Assembly (NCBI GenBank): GCA_007922195.1
Contig: ML682008.1
Span: forward strand, 7,841,143 to 7,905,142
Source of the DNA: Podocnemis expansa
Lineage: Eukaryota; Chordata; Testudines; Podocnemididae
DNA length: 64,000 nt
Direction of reading: 5' to 3'
This document shows positions 45,071-56,710 of this stretch, piece by piece. A program made the translations under genes and the position numbers. Within the stretch, counting starts at the first letter, position 1; each line of letters begins with the position of its first letter. The notes below the pieces were generated by a model. It made no database searches, was not told the origin of the DNA, and was given only the letters and a program-made list of their open reading frames with translations.

Positions 45071-46614
45071 GTAAGCAAGATTTTTACATGCCTCTTTGCA
45101 GCACCTCACAGCAAACCCAGTTTGTATTGTGTTAGTGAGGCTGTGCCATGTCATAAATGCATTGACTTCCACAGCTCTAAGAAGGATAAGAAGACAAATA
45201 GGCAGCTGCCTTAACAACAGCTTGAAGGTGTTATCTCACTGCTTGAAATGAAGTGTTTCTTTAAAATCCCCAAACCATGCCCACTATCAGAAATTCTCAG
45301 CCCAATGGCAGAACAGTCAATAGCTTCCATAGAAATGGATGACTGAGGTCCTGACGGAGATCTGACGGGGCTTCTGCTGGAAGTTTTTACTTATTTGTTA
45401 TGTGTCATGCAGTTTCCTGGATAGCTGATGAGGAGGTCTGATGCTCAGCTTCCCTGGTCCTTTGGACTCGCTCCCCAGGAAGATGACTGATGAACCCCAA
45501 GAAGCTGAGTAGCAGATACCACTCTCCAGCCCCTTGGGAACGTGCATGGCACATAATAAATAATCTCAGCTCAGGGGAGGGGTGGAGAGTGTGAGTGGTG
45601 GGAGCTTAGAGGAAAGGACATTTTGTGAAGGAGAGGAAGTTACATACCTATTTTCCACCAGGGCCCTTTTAAATTGTTAGGCCCCTAAGCAATTGCCCCC
45701 TTTGCCTCCCCACCCACATCTGTTGGCAGGTGAGCTCAAAACATTTGTGAAGCTGAGTGCTTAAAATCTAAAGGTCTCTGGCAAGGATCTCCAAAAAACC
45801 TGAAGAACACTAAATTTGTTTGATGTTTTTTGACTCCTTTAAGCAACTACATGGAAGTAAAGTCTTCCAGAACAGGTGTGGGGTGGAAGAAGATACCAGT
45901 CATGCAACATGTTAAAAGCTGTGTTAACTGTTCTAGGACTGTTGAAAGGAACCTCCTACTGTCTGAATGGGTTTGAAGAGGATGAAGCTCCTGGCCCCCA
46001 CTTCCCGTGCCCTTTTAGCATAACTCTAGATTCCCTAACCTCAGAAAGAATAATGAGTAGTGACACCAACCACTTTGTGACTCATCTTCAGGGCCAGAGT
46101 AACCTCTTGTGGGCCACCATGGGGAGTATAAAAGAGAGAGGACTAACACAAAAGTTGTCTTTGGCACAGCGGTGTGGAGGGAGGGAAGGATCTAATCCCT
46201 CGAGAAAGGCAGGGCCCAGAGGTAAGAGTTCAGTGCAGCAGAAGTGGAGGATGGACAGGATTGCTTCTCAGGGCAGCATGGAGCTGGTGCCTATCTCCCT
46301 CTGCTAGAACCAGGTCTTTGGGAGCCAGTTCTTTCTCTTTCTGCTGGTGCAAGTTCACCAGGCAGCAGCACCTGCTGTTTCCACCCTCCAGGTGGGAAAT
46401 CTGATTGAGATTACTCCTTTAACTGGACATCTAGTGTCCAGACAGCTGTGCTCTCTGGTCAAAAATTGGAGATCCGGCAACCGGGACACCAGAACAGTGG
46501 GGCTTACCAGGACATGCCCCGTCACAGTCTGAGGGGTGGGGCCTGACAATGACCTTCCCTCATTTGATTTCTCCTGGAGGGGATCCCCCCCCCTCTGCTC
46601 TCAACAACAGCAGT
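45071..46614. other. Non-coding DNA with a TATA-like site
   Basis: A 'GAGTATAAAAGAGAGAGG' site at about 46124-46141 could belong to a degraded LTR, but nothing else supports that. The 143-codon frame 45876-46307 is not family-like and is not called. Confidence 0.4.
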
Positions 46615-46790
46615 TGTAGAGCAGGGGAGTAAATCACCATGAGGGCCACATAAGGGTTAGTACATTAGCCCAAGGGCTGCACCACTGAAATCTTTTCATG
46701 CAATGATGTTGCAAATATCAATAATGATTGTGTCATCGCAGGCCGCAGGAAATAGTTTTAGGGACCTTGTGGTCTAGTGGTCCTCTTTAC
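46615..46790. mobile_element. hAT-type MITE, third copy, decayed
   Basis: Inverse orientation of the 26691-26878 element: 'CATGAGGGCCACATAAGGG', 'GCCCAAGGGCTGCACCACTG', 'TTTTCATGCAATGATGTTGC', 'CGCAGGAAATAGTTTTAGGG'. Both terminal repeats are largely lost, so no duplication can be read. Confidence 0.75.
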
Positions 46791-47001
46791 CATGGCCACA
46801 CAAGCAGCTATACTACTCCCACGAGCCTTATCAAATTGCTCATGAGGAACATGTGAAGGCAGTGTGAACGAGGAACAGCTTCCTCAGCTGAATAGCAAGG
46901 GAAGCATCAGCTGAAGTACCAAATTTGGGGACCAATTCTATAAACTGCTGAGTGCACTCAGCTCCCATAAAGTTCAATGGCACCTGAGGATGGCCAGCAT
47001 C
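46791..47001. other. Non-coding DNA
   Basis: Nothing recognised. Confidence 0.4.
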
Positions 47002-47411
47002 TTAGGCTGTGTTCACACAGCCCTCTTATTTTGAAACAACAGAGGTTGTTTCGAAATAAGATTTAGGCTGTTCACATGACGCACGGTTGTTTCGAAACAA
47101 TGGAACCCGTTGTTTCGAAACAACGGCATTGTTTCAAAACAAGTTAAACCTCATATGGGGATGAAACAACGCTGTTTCAAAATGATCATTTCGAAACAAT
47201 GCCGTCCGAATATGTTGTTTCAAAACAACAGTGACTTGTTTTGAAATAACTGTTGCCTGAAACTGCTATTTCGCTTTCAGCTTTTTTCCTTAATTCGAAT
47301 TAACAAACTGTTAATTCGAATTAAGTTATTTCGAAATAAGGCGTTATTTCCATACAAGTTGTTTCGAAACAACCGTATCGAAATAACCCCCTTTGTGTGA
47401 ACACAGCCTAA
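47002..47411. mobile_element. MITE with perfect 18-bp ends and TTTCGAAA arrays
   Basis: The first 18 bases, TTAGGCTGTGTTCACACA, are the exact reverse complement of the last 18, TGTGTGAACACAGCCTAA. The flanking or terminal TTA/TAA allows two readings: a TA target duplication (Tc1/mariner-like) or a TWA one (Harbinger-like). The interior is an array of short palindromes around TCGA: GTTTCGAAAC or variants near 47051, 47090, 47114, 47188, 47363, and AATTCGAATT near 47296 and 47317. Many others have lost the CpG (TTTCAAAA). There is no open frame of note. It is complete and well preserved. Confidence 0.92.
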
Positions 47412-47486
47412 AACAAGTGGCATGAAATGAGGATAACAGACACTTTTTGTGACAATATTGTCAGGCTTTTGAACTATGTCAATTTC

Positions 47487-47572
47487 CAAAGGGACAGCCG
47501 TGTTAATCTAGTCCAGCAAAAGAAAAACACAAGGAGTCGTGTGGCACTTAAAGACTAACAGATTTATTTTTC
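47487..47572 (-). mobile_element. Short retroposon copy, minus orientation
   Basis: 'TTCCAAAGGGACAGCCGTGT', 'TAATCTAGTCCAGCAAAAG', 'AAGGAGTCGTGTGGCACTTA', 'AAGACTAACAGATTTATTTT'. This is the complete 3' module in antisense with 5' truncation. Confidence 0.85.
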
Positions 47573-48814
47573 ACATTTATTTTTAACTATGGCTTTGACC
47601 GCCACATCTGGTTAATGTGTTGCAATTAAAATACTTAGCCTTGTGTACCAAGTATATGTCTGAACATGTGTTCAGGTATATATCCAGTAACAGATCAGTA
47701 AAATATTCAGCAGAGGAGTACTAAGCATTCTACAGGCTTTTATCTTGATACAGAATAATTATTATATAATTGTTTCTTTCCTTTCATATATATAAATACT
47801 ATATTTCTCTCAAGAAGAAGAGTGATTTCTAATGTACTATCAAAAACTTTTCTTTTAGCATGACAGCTTGTGTTAATATTTCTAGTAAGTTGAAAAAAAT
47901 TGAAATGCAACTGCCACTCAGGGTTGGGTTTTTTAACACTAAGTCTATAACAGTACATGCCTAGATTTACCATTCAGATCTTCCAGCTAGGGATCTTTAC
48001 ACTAGAAGGACTTGTAAGGCAGATGGATCTCATTAAACGAATTATTTAAAGTGATGATATAAAAAGATAAGAAAAAGGAAAGAAATTGGGGAAAATTAAA
48101 TTTTCCAGTGAAAGCTGAATTGTGGACCTCTGAATGTTGTAGTTCTTAAGATGCTCATTAAATACTATCTAAATGTAATGTGCAGTGCATTTTACTTTCC
48201 AACAGAGTGATAATGAATTTGAGAAATGATTTGTGTGACATTATCTGGAATTACGGCTTCTTTGAGAACAATATTACATTTTAAAAGATAATAAACAAAC
48301 ATAATGTTACACTGTAGGAACTAATCCTACATGGGTGGAATAGTCTATCCAGGCAGATCCCTTTCCAGAATTATGGTCTACAGACCTGATGCAAGAAAGC
48401 ATTTAGTATGTGCTTGACTTCAAGCAGTTGAGTAGTGCCTTTGAAATTAAAAAGACTATTCATGTGCTTAATGTTAAGCAAACATTTATGCTCTCTGTTT
48501 AATCAGGGCCTTTTCTATCAAGTAATCTTATTTCTGGTTTAAATCTGTTTTCTACATTATCCTTAATTCATTATAGATGAAAAGAATGAACTGCCCTCAT
48601 TAGCCCCCATAGTTAGATTTTTATTTCCTTAATTGTTCCTGCATTTTTTTCAATGACCCAACAATAACCAAGCAAGATAAAAATTAAAATTCAAAACAAA
48701 AAGGCAGAGAGCCTGAAATTAGTTACAATGTTTGCCAATCTGTAAATTTATAAATTTAATCGAATACATGATTAGACAGTTTCAGTCACAGAAGTAGAAA
48801 AAGAAATAAGCCTA
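47573..48814. other. AT-rich unique non-coding DNA
   Basis: Nothing recognised. Confidence 0.4.
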
Positions 48815-49070
48815 TCAGAGGTCAGACTAGATCAGTGGTTTTCAAACCACAGGCCAGGACCCAGTACTGGGTTGCAGACCCTCAGAAACTGGGTCATGGC
48901 GCTCCCTGCTGCTGCCACTGATAGACTGAAATGCATTGGTCAAGGATGTAACTGTTGGGTCATGAGCATAAACAGTTTTTTTCAACTGGGCCCCAAAGAA
49001 AAAAGTTTAAAAACCTCTGGACTAGATGATCATATTGGCCCCTTCTGACCTTATAGTCTATGAACATTAT
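48815..49070 (+). mobile_element. CR1 3' tail split by a hAT MITE
   Basis: 'AGAGGTCAGACTAGAT' (48817-48832) and 'GATCATATTGGCCCCTTCTG' (49028-49047) are contiguous in the CR1 3' UTR (compare 50107-50145). The hAT MITE at 48833-49019, with its duplication GACTAGAT, lies exactly between them. Confidence 0.88.
48833..49019. mobile_element. hAT-type MITE inside a CR1 tail, perfect TSD
   Basis: Ends CAGTGGTTTTCAAACC and AGTTTAAAAACCTCTG. Perfect 8-bp duplication GACTAGAT at 48825-48832 and 49020-49027. It is the inverse-orientation relative of 41164-41355, sharing 'GACTGAAATGCATTGGTC' and 'GCTGCTGCCACTG' blocks. Confidence 0.96.
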
Positions 49071-49774
49071 TTACCATTTGTATTGCAATGATGTTTTTGG
49101 TATACCTGCAACTCAAAAAAGCAATTGTAATTTTTTATAAACCAACTTGGAATCTATTACAAACCACACATTAGATTCCATCTACATTGTACTGACTGAA
49201 ACATTGTCCAGGGTTGCCAAAGTTCGGGAGAAGAGATCAACATAAAATCAGGAAAGGTAGAAACTATCCAAGAGATGCTTTGAGAGGGAATGCAAAGACT
49301 CCTTGTAGCGTCCGCATGAATTAAATGAGATACAGAGATTCATGCTGAGACACCAGGGCCACAGGCAGAGTCGTCTAGTTAAGATTTTTTTATTTTGTGC
49401 ACTTAATGTATGAATCTCAAATACTTCCTGCTATCTGACCTTCACTATCATCTCAACAACTCCATTTTCCAATTCAACGTAACTATTTAACCTGGAAAAC
49501 TCTGATCTTACAAAGAAGTATTCATGGGCTTAACTTTATTCACTTGAATTGCTGCACTGAATTCAATGGGTCTATTCATATACTGAAACTGAAGTATATG
49601 CATAAGTGTTTGCAGAATTGGGCCCCAGACAGCATTTTTTGATAAATTGTACAGTCAATTGCTTGACCGTATTTTGATTCATTACATAATATGTCCAAGA
49701 GATCAAATAGCCAGCATCAGTCAGGTTTATTGTTACAGGCCAATAGCATTGTAGTATAGATGTTATATGCCAGT
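49071..49774. other. Non-coding DNA
   Basis: Nothing recognised. Confidence 0.4.
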
Positions 49775-50156
49775 GATCTGAGAGGTGATGTTAGATGGGG
49801 TTGGTTCTGAGTTATTACAGAGAATTCTTTCTTGGATGTCTGGCTGGTGAGTCTTCCCCACATGCTCAGAGATTAACTGATCATCATACTCAGGGTCAGG
49901 AAGGAATGTTCCCCCAGGGTAGATTGGCAAGGGTTCTGGGGCTTTTTCGCCTTCCTCTGTAGCGTGGGGCCTGGCTTGCTTGCTAGTGGATTCTCTGTAC
50001 TTTAAGGTCTTTAAATCATGATTTGAGGACTTTAGTAACTCAGTCATAGGTTAGAGATTCATTACAGTGATGGATGGGTGAGGTTTTGCGCCCTGCATTG
50101 TGCAGGAGGCCAGACTAGATGATCATATTGATCCCTTCTGACCTTAGAATCTATGA
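49775..50156 (+). mobile_element. CR1 3' UTR fragment
   Basis: This matches 35400-35785 throughout: 'GAATTCTTTCTTGGATGTCT', 'GGAAGGAATGTTCCCCCAGG', 'TCATGATTTGAGGACTTTAG', ending 'GATGATCATATTGATCCCTT' and 'AGAATCTATGAG'. Only UTR is present. The minus frame 49763-50047 is spurious. Confidence 0.88.
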
Positions 50157-52144
50157 GGCAGTCTCCAGGAAGTCCCTCGGGAAGCATTGTTACATTCATT
50201 TCACCCAGAAGGTGTGCTTCCAAAGTTACATTCCTGAAGCTGTCTTTTTATATCCCAAGTAAAAGGCACTGTGTACATCAGTTGAAACTAACTTCAATCA
50301 ACCAGCTTTCTACCTTGTTTCTCTGGTACCATGCACTACTGCATATCTTTTTGTTCTGAGCATGTGCATTCCAAATACCAAAGGACACGAAGGCACCTTC
50401 TAGGACTGTATTGTGGTTGAACAATGATATATCTTGTCCTCTTCCTTTAGGGCATTTTAGCACAGGTCTGTGAAAGTAACTCCCTATCTGTTACTATTTT
50501 AAAATAATCATGTCCTGATATTGACAGCTTTCCTATCTACTTAAGTCAAAAACTTACTACAGTTAATGCAGGGTGGTGTGGGACGCTTAACATTAGTGAA
50601 CGAGATTATAGGAATAAGCCAGTTTAGGCTCTATAACCACTATAAATTCTTTTGCTTAATGCTAAGTTACTGTTTTGAAATTACCATAAGTCTCAGTCTT
50701 TACAGAAGACTGCAGCAACTCCTAATGCACTGTGTGTTTAGAACACAAGAAACTGCTGAGAAAGACAATACAGATTATTACAGAAGAAAGTTAACTAGGA
50801 ATTTGATTTATACACAGATAACATTAATTAATTTGGAAGCCATATTACTGTTAATAAAGAATTTCAATCAATTTATTTCAAATAAACTGAGTTGGCTAAA
50901 TAAAATCCATTGATAGTGAGACAATTTACTGATTGTAAATTCTTAAAACTCAGGAGTAATTTAATATTGTGTACCAAATGTATTAATTCACTGAAGAAGA
51001 CGAAAAGGAGAAAAATACTTTCTATTTGTATAATACAATAAGGGAACATGCAGATGCTTGTTTGGTTGTGTAATTTTTGCATATTTTATATAGAGAAGTG
51101 AATTCTGAGATGTTGTTACCCTTTCTTGCATTACAGAAGCATGTAGAGGGCTGGTCAGGACTCAGGGCTTTGTTGTGCAAGACTGTACAGATTTCAAAGA
51201 CAGTCTCTGCCCCAAAAAGAATTTACAAACTTAGTGTATGATCAGACACCAGCTACACAATGGGGGGGGAGCATTTGGGGCCCAGCACCCCTTCCATTTG
51301 AGCTTGACTAGATTTGGGTAGCTTAATGGTGGAGCCCTTTCCCTGCCAGCATGAAGGAGGGATGACGGGGAAAAAATTGAGTTGTGTTGTGACCTCATGG
51401 GCCTGGCTGTCTTTCCATACGATTATAATTCTTCCAGCACTCCATGGCACCAGAAACCCCTAGGGAAAAGAGCAGCAAGGGAGACTGGAAAGATTGGATC
51501 TGAGCTTTAGTGCTTCCTGGGGAGGCAGAAAAGGAGGATGGGGCCTGGGGCTCCCAGAACTGCCTGGCCACTGGTGGAGAAGGTGCTTTTTTATTTTGAC
51601 CACCTCTCTGTGTAAGAGCTCAAGGCTGGGTGTGGGGTGGGAAGACCACAAACCTGGGTATAAAGCAATGTGGGGGAAAGAACCAGAGGGTTGGGTGTGG
51701 GGCAGCAGGAGGGAAGAATAGGTAGAGCTGGGTACAGGGAGTAGAGTGCGGGTCTGGGTGCAGAGACAGCACAAGAGAGCTCAGGATCCTTAGTATGGGA
51801 CAGTGGGATTGCTTACCTGGGGGGGGGGCGTGAGTGCACGTGTGTCGCCAGGGGAGTGCGTGGGGCTGCGTGTAGGGTAGCAGACAGCAAGTTTTTGCAA
51901 CCCCTCCCCTTAAGGAAATTTTGGTTACACCTCTAACACAAAACAGGTGAATGAAAAAACAGATGGAGGGAGAAGGGCTAGGATAATGAGCAAGGTTTTC
52001 ATGGTAAGTCACAGCTTAACACCTGCCTACTATCTTCCTCTGCTTACCATTAAGAGATAAGTGTTAGTAGTAACAAGTGCTGTAAAGTGCCACGTTTTTC
52101 TATACAAAATGAGGGTGTTTAGAATAGTTACTCATAATGCTAAC
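50157..52144. other. Non-coding DNA
   Basis: AT-rich to 51120, then G-rich low-complexity DNA to about 51900 with G-runs near 51260 and 51821-51828. No gene or repeat recognised. Confidence 0.4.
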
Positions 52145-52149
52145 ACTGA

Positions 52150-53527
52150 TTTTCTAACACCTTCAAAAGAGGGAAAAGGGAGGATCTGGGGAACTACAGA
52201 CCCAGCCAGCTTCACCTTAGTCTGTGGAAAAGTCATGGATCAGGTCATCAAGGAAGCCATCACAAGGCACTCGGAAGAGAGGAAGGTGATCAGGAACAGT
52301 CACCATGGATTCACCAAGGACATGTCATTTCTGACCAACCACATTGTCTTCTATCATGAGATGACTCACTCTGTGGATGTGGAGAAAGTAGTTGGAAAGC
52401 AGATATACCTTGACTTTATACCAAAACTTTTGATATGGTTTCCCATAATATTCATCAAGCTAAAGAAGTATGGGTTCGATGAAGAAGGGACTATAAGATG
52501 GACAGAAAGTTAGATTATTGTGTTCAACAGGTGGTGATAAAAGGCTTGATGTCTAGTTGGCAGTCAGTGACAAATGGAGTGCCCCAGGGACTGGTGCAGG
52601 GGCACATTTTGTTCAACATCCTCATGATCTGGAGGATGGGTGGATTGCACCCTCAGTAAGTTTGCAGATGACTTTAAGCTGCAGGGAGTATGTACTGGAG
52701 GGTGGGATAAGATACAGAGTGACCTAGCTAAATTAAAAAATTGGGCCAAAAGAAATTTGATGAAGTTCAACAAGGAGAAGCACAAAGTCCTGCAATTAGG
52801 ACAGAAGAATCCCATACACTGCTACAGACTGGGAACCAACTGACTAGCCAGCAGTTTGGCAGAAAAGGACCTAGAGGTTAGAGTGGATAAGATGATAGCT
52901 GATTCAACAGCGTGCCCTTATTGCCAAGAAGGCCAATGTCATATTGGGCTGCATTGTAGAAGCACTGCCAGTTGATCCCTGGAAGTGATAATTCCCTTCT
53001 GTTTGGCACCGGTGAGGCCTCATTTGGAGTACTGTGTCCAGTTTTGCACCCCCATCCACAGAAAGGATCTGGAGAAATTGGAAAGAATCCAGTAGAGGGC
53101 AATAAAAATGAATAGGGGGCTGAAGCATATGAATTTTGATGAGAGGCTGAGGTAACTAGGCTTATTGAGTTTGCAGAAGTGAAGAATGAGGTGGGATTTG
53201 AGAGCAGCCTTTATAATAACTTGAATGGGGGTCCAGAGAGGATGCAGTGAGGCTGTTTTCAGTGGTAGTTCTGCTGGCAGAACTAGGAACAATGGCCTCA
53301 AGTTGCACTGGAGGACATCTAGGTTGGATACTAGAGAAAACTTTTGCAGTAGGAGGGTGGTGAAACACTGTAATGGGTTGTCTAGAGAGGTGGTGGAATC
53401 TTCAGCCTTAGAGGTTTTAAAGGGGTGGTTCGACAAAACTTTGGCTAGGATGATATAGTTGGAGTTGGTCCTGCTTTGAGGACTAGATGACTAATTTTCT
53501 CTGACTATGATTCCATGATTTCTGACT
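52150..53527 (+). mobile_element. CR1 LINE, longer but decayed copy
   Basis: It begins in the fingers/palm part of the reverse transcriptase: 'GKVMDQVIKEAI' and 'RNSHHGFTKDMSFLTNHIVF' at 52220-52350. Then come 'KFADDFKLQG' with the F-A-D-D active site (52661-52690) and the C-terminal part in broken frames to 53458. The 3' UTR remnant 'GGTCCTGCTTTGAGGACTAG' and 'CTATGATTCCATGATTTC' ends it at about 53527. Numerous stops and shifts; 5'-truncated. Confidence 0.9.
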
Positions 53528-54544
53528 AATTGTTTTTTTAAATGTAAAAGAGAATAGACTGTAGTTCAGAATAGAAAGTCTGAGGTGTTTAATTATTTTG
53601 GTCAGCTGACAAGGGTTCATCCAAACATCACAAGTTGCCTGGTAACTAGCCTTGTACAACTTTGGGAATTATTGTATAAAATCAGTTGTTTTACACATTG
53701 CTAACCAGTCTTGCCACCACCAGCTGGTGATTCTTAACAGGTTCAAAGTAAATGCAAATTGTGTAATGTATTTGAAATTTAGTGTATCTGGTGCAGGATC
53801 TAAGAAAATGTTGATGCATTAAGGCTGGAGGCTCAGATTTAACTGTGAGTTTCTTTGTTATATTCTGTTTGAATGAGACCCTTAACATTACCCTTGTGTA
53901 CACTCTTTACAGTTAATTATCACATGCATACTGCACAAATCTCTACCATGGAGACTAATGTTGTACTCTATGCATGTATTTACAGCAGAGAGAGATGGTA
54001 ATAGAAACATATTTTACTAGATTATATAGCTGAAAAAGGCTTGCCTATTACTAAATCACAAGATTCGCTTATTTTCCTGAAGGCATAAAAAACCCACACA
54101 CAAGTACAATTTGAAAAAAAAAAAATCTCAAGATAATGTATGACCTGTTTTTCTCTAAATTTATTGCGGTCAAAGAGGCAAGGTGACTCTTCATTCCTTT
54201 GAAGTGACTGCAGACGTTTGTTAGAAAATGTAAAGTAGTTTTACTTCATTGTATGAAACATGGAGCAGAAAATCTGCCTTAGTTTCTTGTCTGCTGTGGA
54301 CTGTAATCTTTCAAATGTAAGCATTGCATGTACCAGGACCAAGTTTGCCAGTGAGATGTCTCTGTTCATCTGTCAAAAGCATGTGGAGGATGCCATTTGG
54401 TTTTAAGTTTTGTATCCATAGAACAAAATGGCATCCTCAATACACCATGACTTCACATACACCATACATACAAGACTGCACCTTGTATGCGAGTGCAGAA
54501 TTTCATGCTTTCCTAAAAATGTCCTGTGACATCACTACAGTTCG
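53528..54544. other. Non-coding DNA
   Basis: An A-run at 54114-54125. Nothing else recognised. Confidence 0.4.
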
Positions 54545-55160
54545 GCCAGTTATCAGGGTGGGGCAGTGCTTGGTGGCTATAAAAGGTAAGGAAGTGATCT
54601 GGGAGAGAGGATGATCCAATGAATCAGAGCAGATTCCTTTAGTCAGGAAGGGCAAGTGAAAGCTGCCAGAGAAAAGAGACTGCAGGAGCCCTGGAAGGAA
54701 GCAGAAGGTGGGTGGGTCCTGAAAGACGGCTGAAAGCAGGACAGCAGCAACAGGGGTTTGCTGGCTGGTGTCTCCATGCCAGGGCCAAAGGGCTGAAGGC
54801 AGATGAAGCAGAAACACAGAAAGCTGCCTAATGGGTCTAAACGAGAGTGCAGTAGCCAAGAAACAGAGATGGCTGACGGCAGGTGAGCAGCTTACCCACT
54901 AACATCCCCTGAGCCCAAGAGTTGGTGCCAGAGAAGGAACAACATGAGGGCCTGGAGGCTGAAGGATGCTCCGAGCAGAAAGTCCGTGGGGATTTCTCCT
55001 GGGAAACAGCAGGATTGCTGTTTAGAAGGGCTGGGGTATCTGTCCTGGTACCAGGAGAGAAGGGTTGTGTGGGAAAGCTGGGGCATATGAGGGAAGTTAG
55101 GGCAGTATGCTGCACCTATTGTTTCTGGACTGTGCTAAGAAAATTCTGGTTAACAGTGGT
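54545..55160 (+). mobile_element. Possible LTR/leader remnant
   Basis: A 'GGCTATAAAAGGTAAGG' TATA box (54575-54591) is followed by GA-rich sequence and, at 54920-54936, 'TTGGTGCCAGAGAAGG', which looks like a primer-binding-site region. No partner LTR or gag follows directly, so this stays a weak call. Confidence 0.25.
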
Positions 55161-56452
55161 GGGGCTTGTTTTGGGTCATACTTTTTGCTGCATCGGTAGG
55201 ATCATGCTGCAGGTGTTGTTCAGTGAGGCGCTCGCTCCTGCAGAACAAGCAGATTTCCCATTCCTTTTAGAAAGCGTACATAAAAATGCAGTCAGTCAAG
55301 ATTACATTAAATATGGCTACTGTGCGTGGCACACTGAAGACATAATTGCCAATTGGCTGACACCTTCTCAAAGAAACGAGTGATTAGTTCATCACTTGTG
55401 TCCCTTTTTCGGGGGCTATACAACATTTCATCTTATTTACTATTCCTCCTTCATATGGCTATCCTGTAACAGTCAGACATCTTCCTGACAAGTGATATTT
55501 CTGTATCTCCTTTGCCACTGGGTTAGATCACGTTTGAGCTGACACTAGCTGAATTAATGCCAGACGGACCCACCTACTTACTCTCTGTCTGCCAATAACT
55601 TAACTAGATTTTCATTCAGAGCTCCTAGATCTAGCTAGAAGTCTCAGAGACATATTATTTTATGTGTGGAAGGAGGCTGTTGATGAATTTTTACACGGTT
55701 TTGCAGTTACTTTGCAATAGTCGAACCGCTTGCTGAAGGGGTGCTTTACAAGTCAATTTGCTGCATAAATCAGTGGGATTATTCAAATGAAGGAGTACTC
55801 CTCAGTGTAAAGGTTGCTGAATTGGGCCGTAACATATATCGCCGGGGCAATAAGTGGTCCAAGCAGAACAAATACATTAGACATGCAGTGGGGTTCTATT
55901 TTTGGTGTTGCTACCAATCTGGTGTGTGACTTTTGGAAAGTCATTCCACTTCTGTGTGGCTCTGTTTTCCTTCCCCCACTTTGTTTAGTTTCTAAAATTT
56001 TCAGGGTAAGGATCATCTCTTGCACAGCACTGAGCACCATGGAGATTCCATGGGCGACTGAAATACAAATAATTCATGGTAACAATGTCTGCCTGGAAGA
56101 TCTTTCAAACTAATGAGTAAAGTGAAAACAAGAAACAAAAAAGGAATATATGCTGCAACCTGATTTGGGGAAGTCATATGATTCTTTTATGTAAAACTTT
56201 TCTGTTGATGTTGGGCTTAGTCCTTTGGGTTTCTCTACCACACTCTCCTCCCAAAGTCTTGTTTAAGAAACACTCTTCTCAAAGCTTGAACCACTTCCCT
56301 CCTGATTTTCTAAGGGATATATTCATTCCTCTTTGTTTTCCTATTAACCGAGGGGACCAAAAGGAGATTAAGAGAAGGTTACAGTATTTGTTGTAGAGCT
56401 AGTGTGTTACAATTCTCTTGAGGCTACACTCCTCTGTTTGAAAGTGAACTAG
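55161..56452. other. Non-coding DNA with MIR trace
   Basis: 55915-56050 ('GGTGTGTGACTTTTGGAAAG', 'CTGTGTGGCTCTGTTTTCC') resembles a MIR in sense orientation. The rest is unrecognised. Confidence 0.4.
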
Positions 56453-56701
56453 GAACTGGGGGCACCATCAAATGCAAGAGACAAAACAATTGTCACTGTC
56501 TTCAGACATGGCCTTGTCAAGGCTGTGGACAAAGAAGATTTACAAAGACTTTATGAAATACTTATGGATGAAGGAACCTATATGAAAGTAAGATACAGAT
56601 ACTATCGCCAGTGTGAAGGTGACCATGTACAAGAGTTTAAGCATTATTCAAGAATGAAGAAAACCAGATTGCTTATCCCGGAATGGAATTTCTCAGATCA
56701 A
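56453..56701 (+). CDS. Candidate internal coding exon, unknown gene
   Basis: An AG at 56451-56452, after a C/T-rich stretch, is followed immediately by a frame that stays open for 83 codons. In-frame ends are compatible with phase 0 at both sides, if GTTAAG at 56702 is the donor. The residues look like a real globular protein: 'NARDKTIVTVFRHGLVKAV', then 'DKEDLQRLYEILMDEG', then basic/aromatic 'MKVRYRYYRQCEGDHVQ', and 'RLLIPEWNFSDQ'. I do not recognise the family. The donor is poor (no G at +5) and the frame otherwise stops at 56708-56710. It may pair with the candidate exon at 62981, which begins in phase 0. Confidence 0.4.
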
Positions 56702-56710
56702 GTTAAGTAA

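Noticed and set aside
45876..46307. 143-codon open frame on +, plus TATA-like site at 46124
   Set aside because: No family resemblance, no splice context, ordinary composition; a TATA-like string alone is not enough for an LTR or promoter call.
49763..50047. 94-codon frame on -
   Set aside because: Antisense of the CR1 3' UTR shared with 35400-35785.
50566..50913. 115-codon open frame on +
   Set aside because: AT-rich, Leu/Ile/Asn-dominated translation typical of random AT-rich DNA.
55208..55383. Exon-like stretch ending 'DIIANWLTPSQRNE' after a TTGTTCAG
   Set aside because: The acceptor tract is poor, the phase does not fit the 56453 exon candidate, and no protein family is recognised; left out as a feature.
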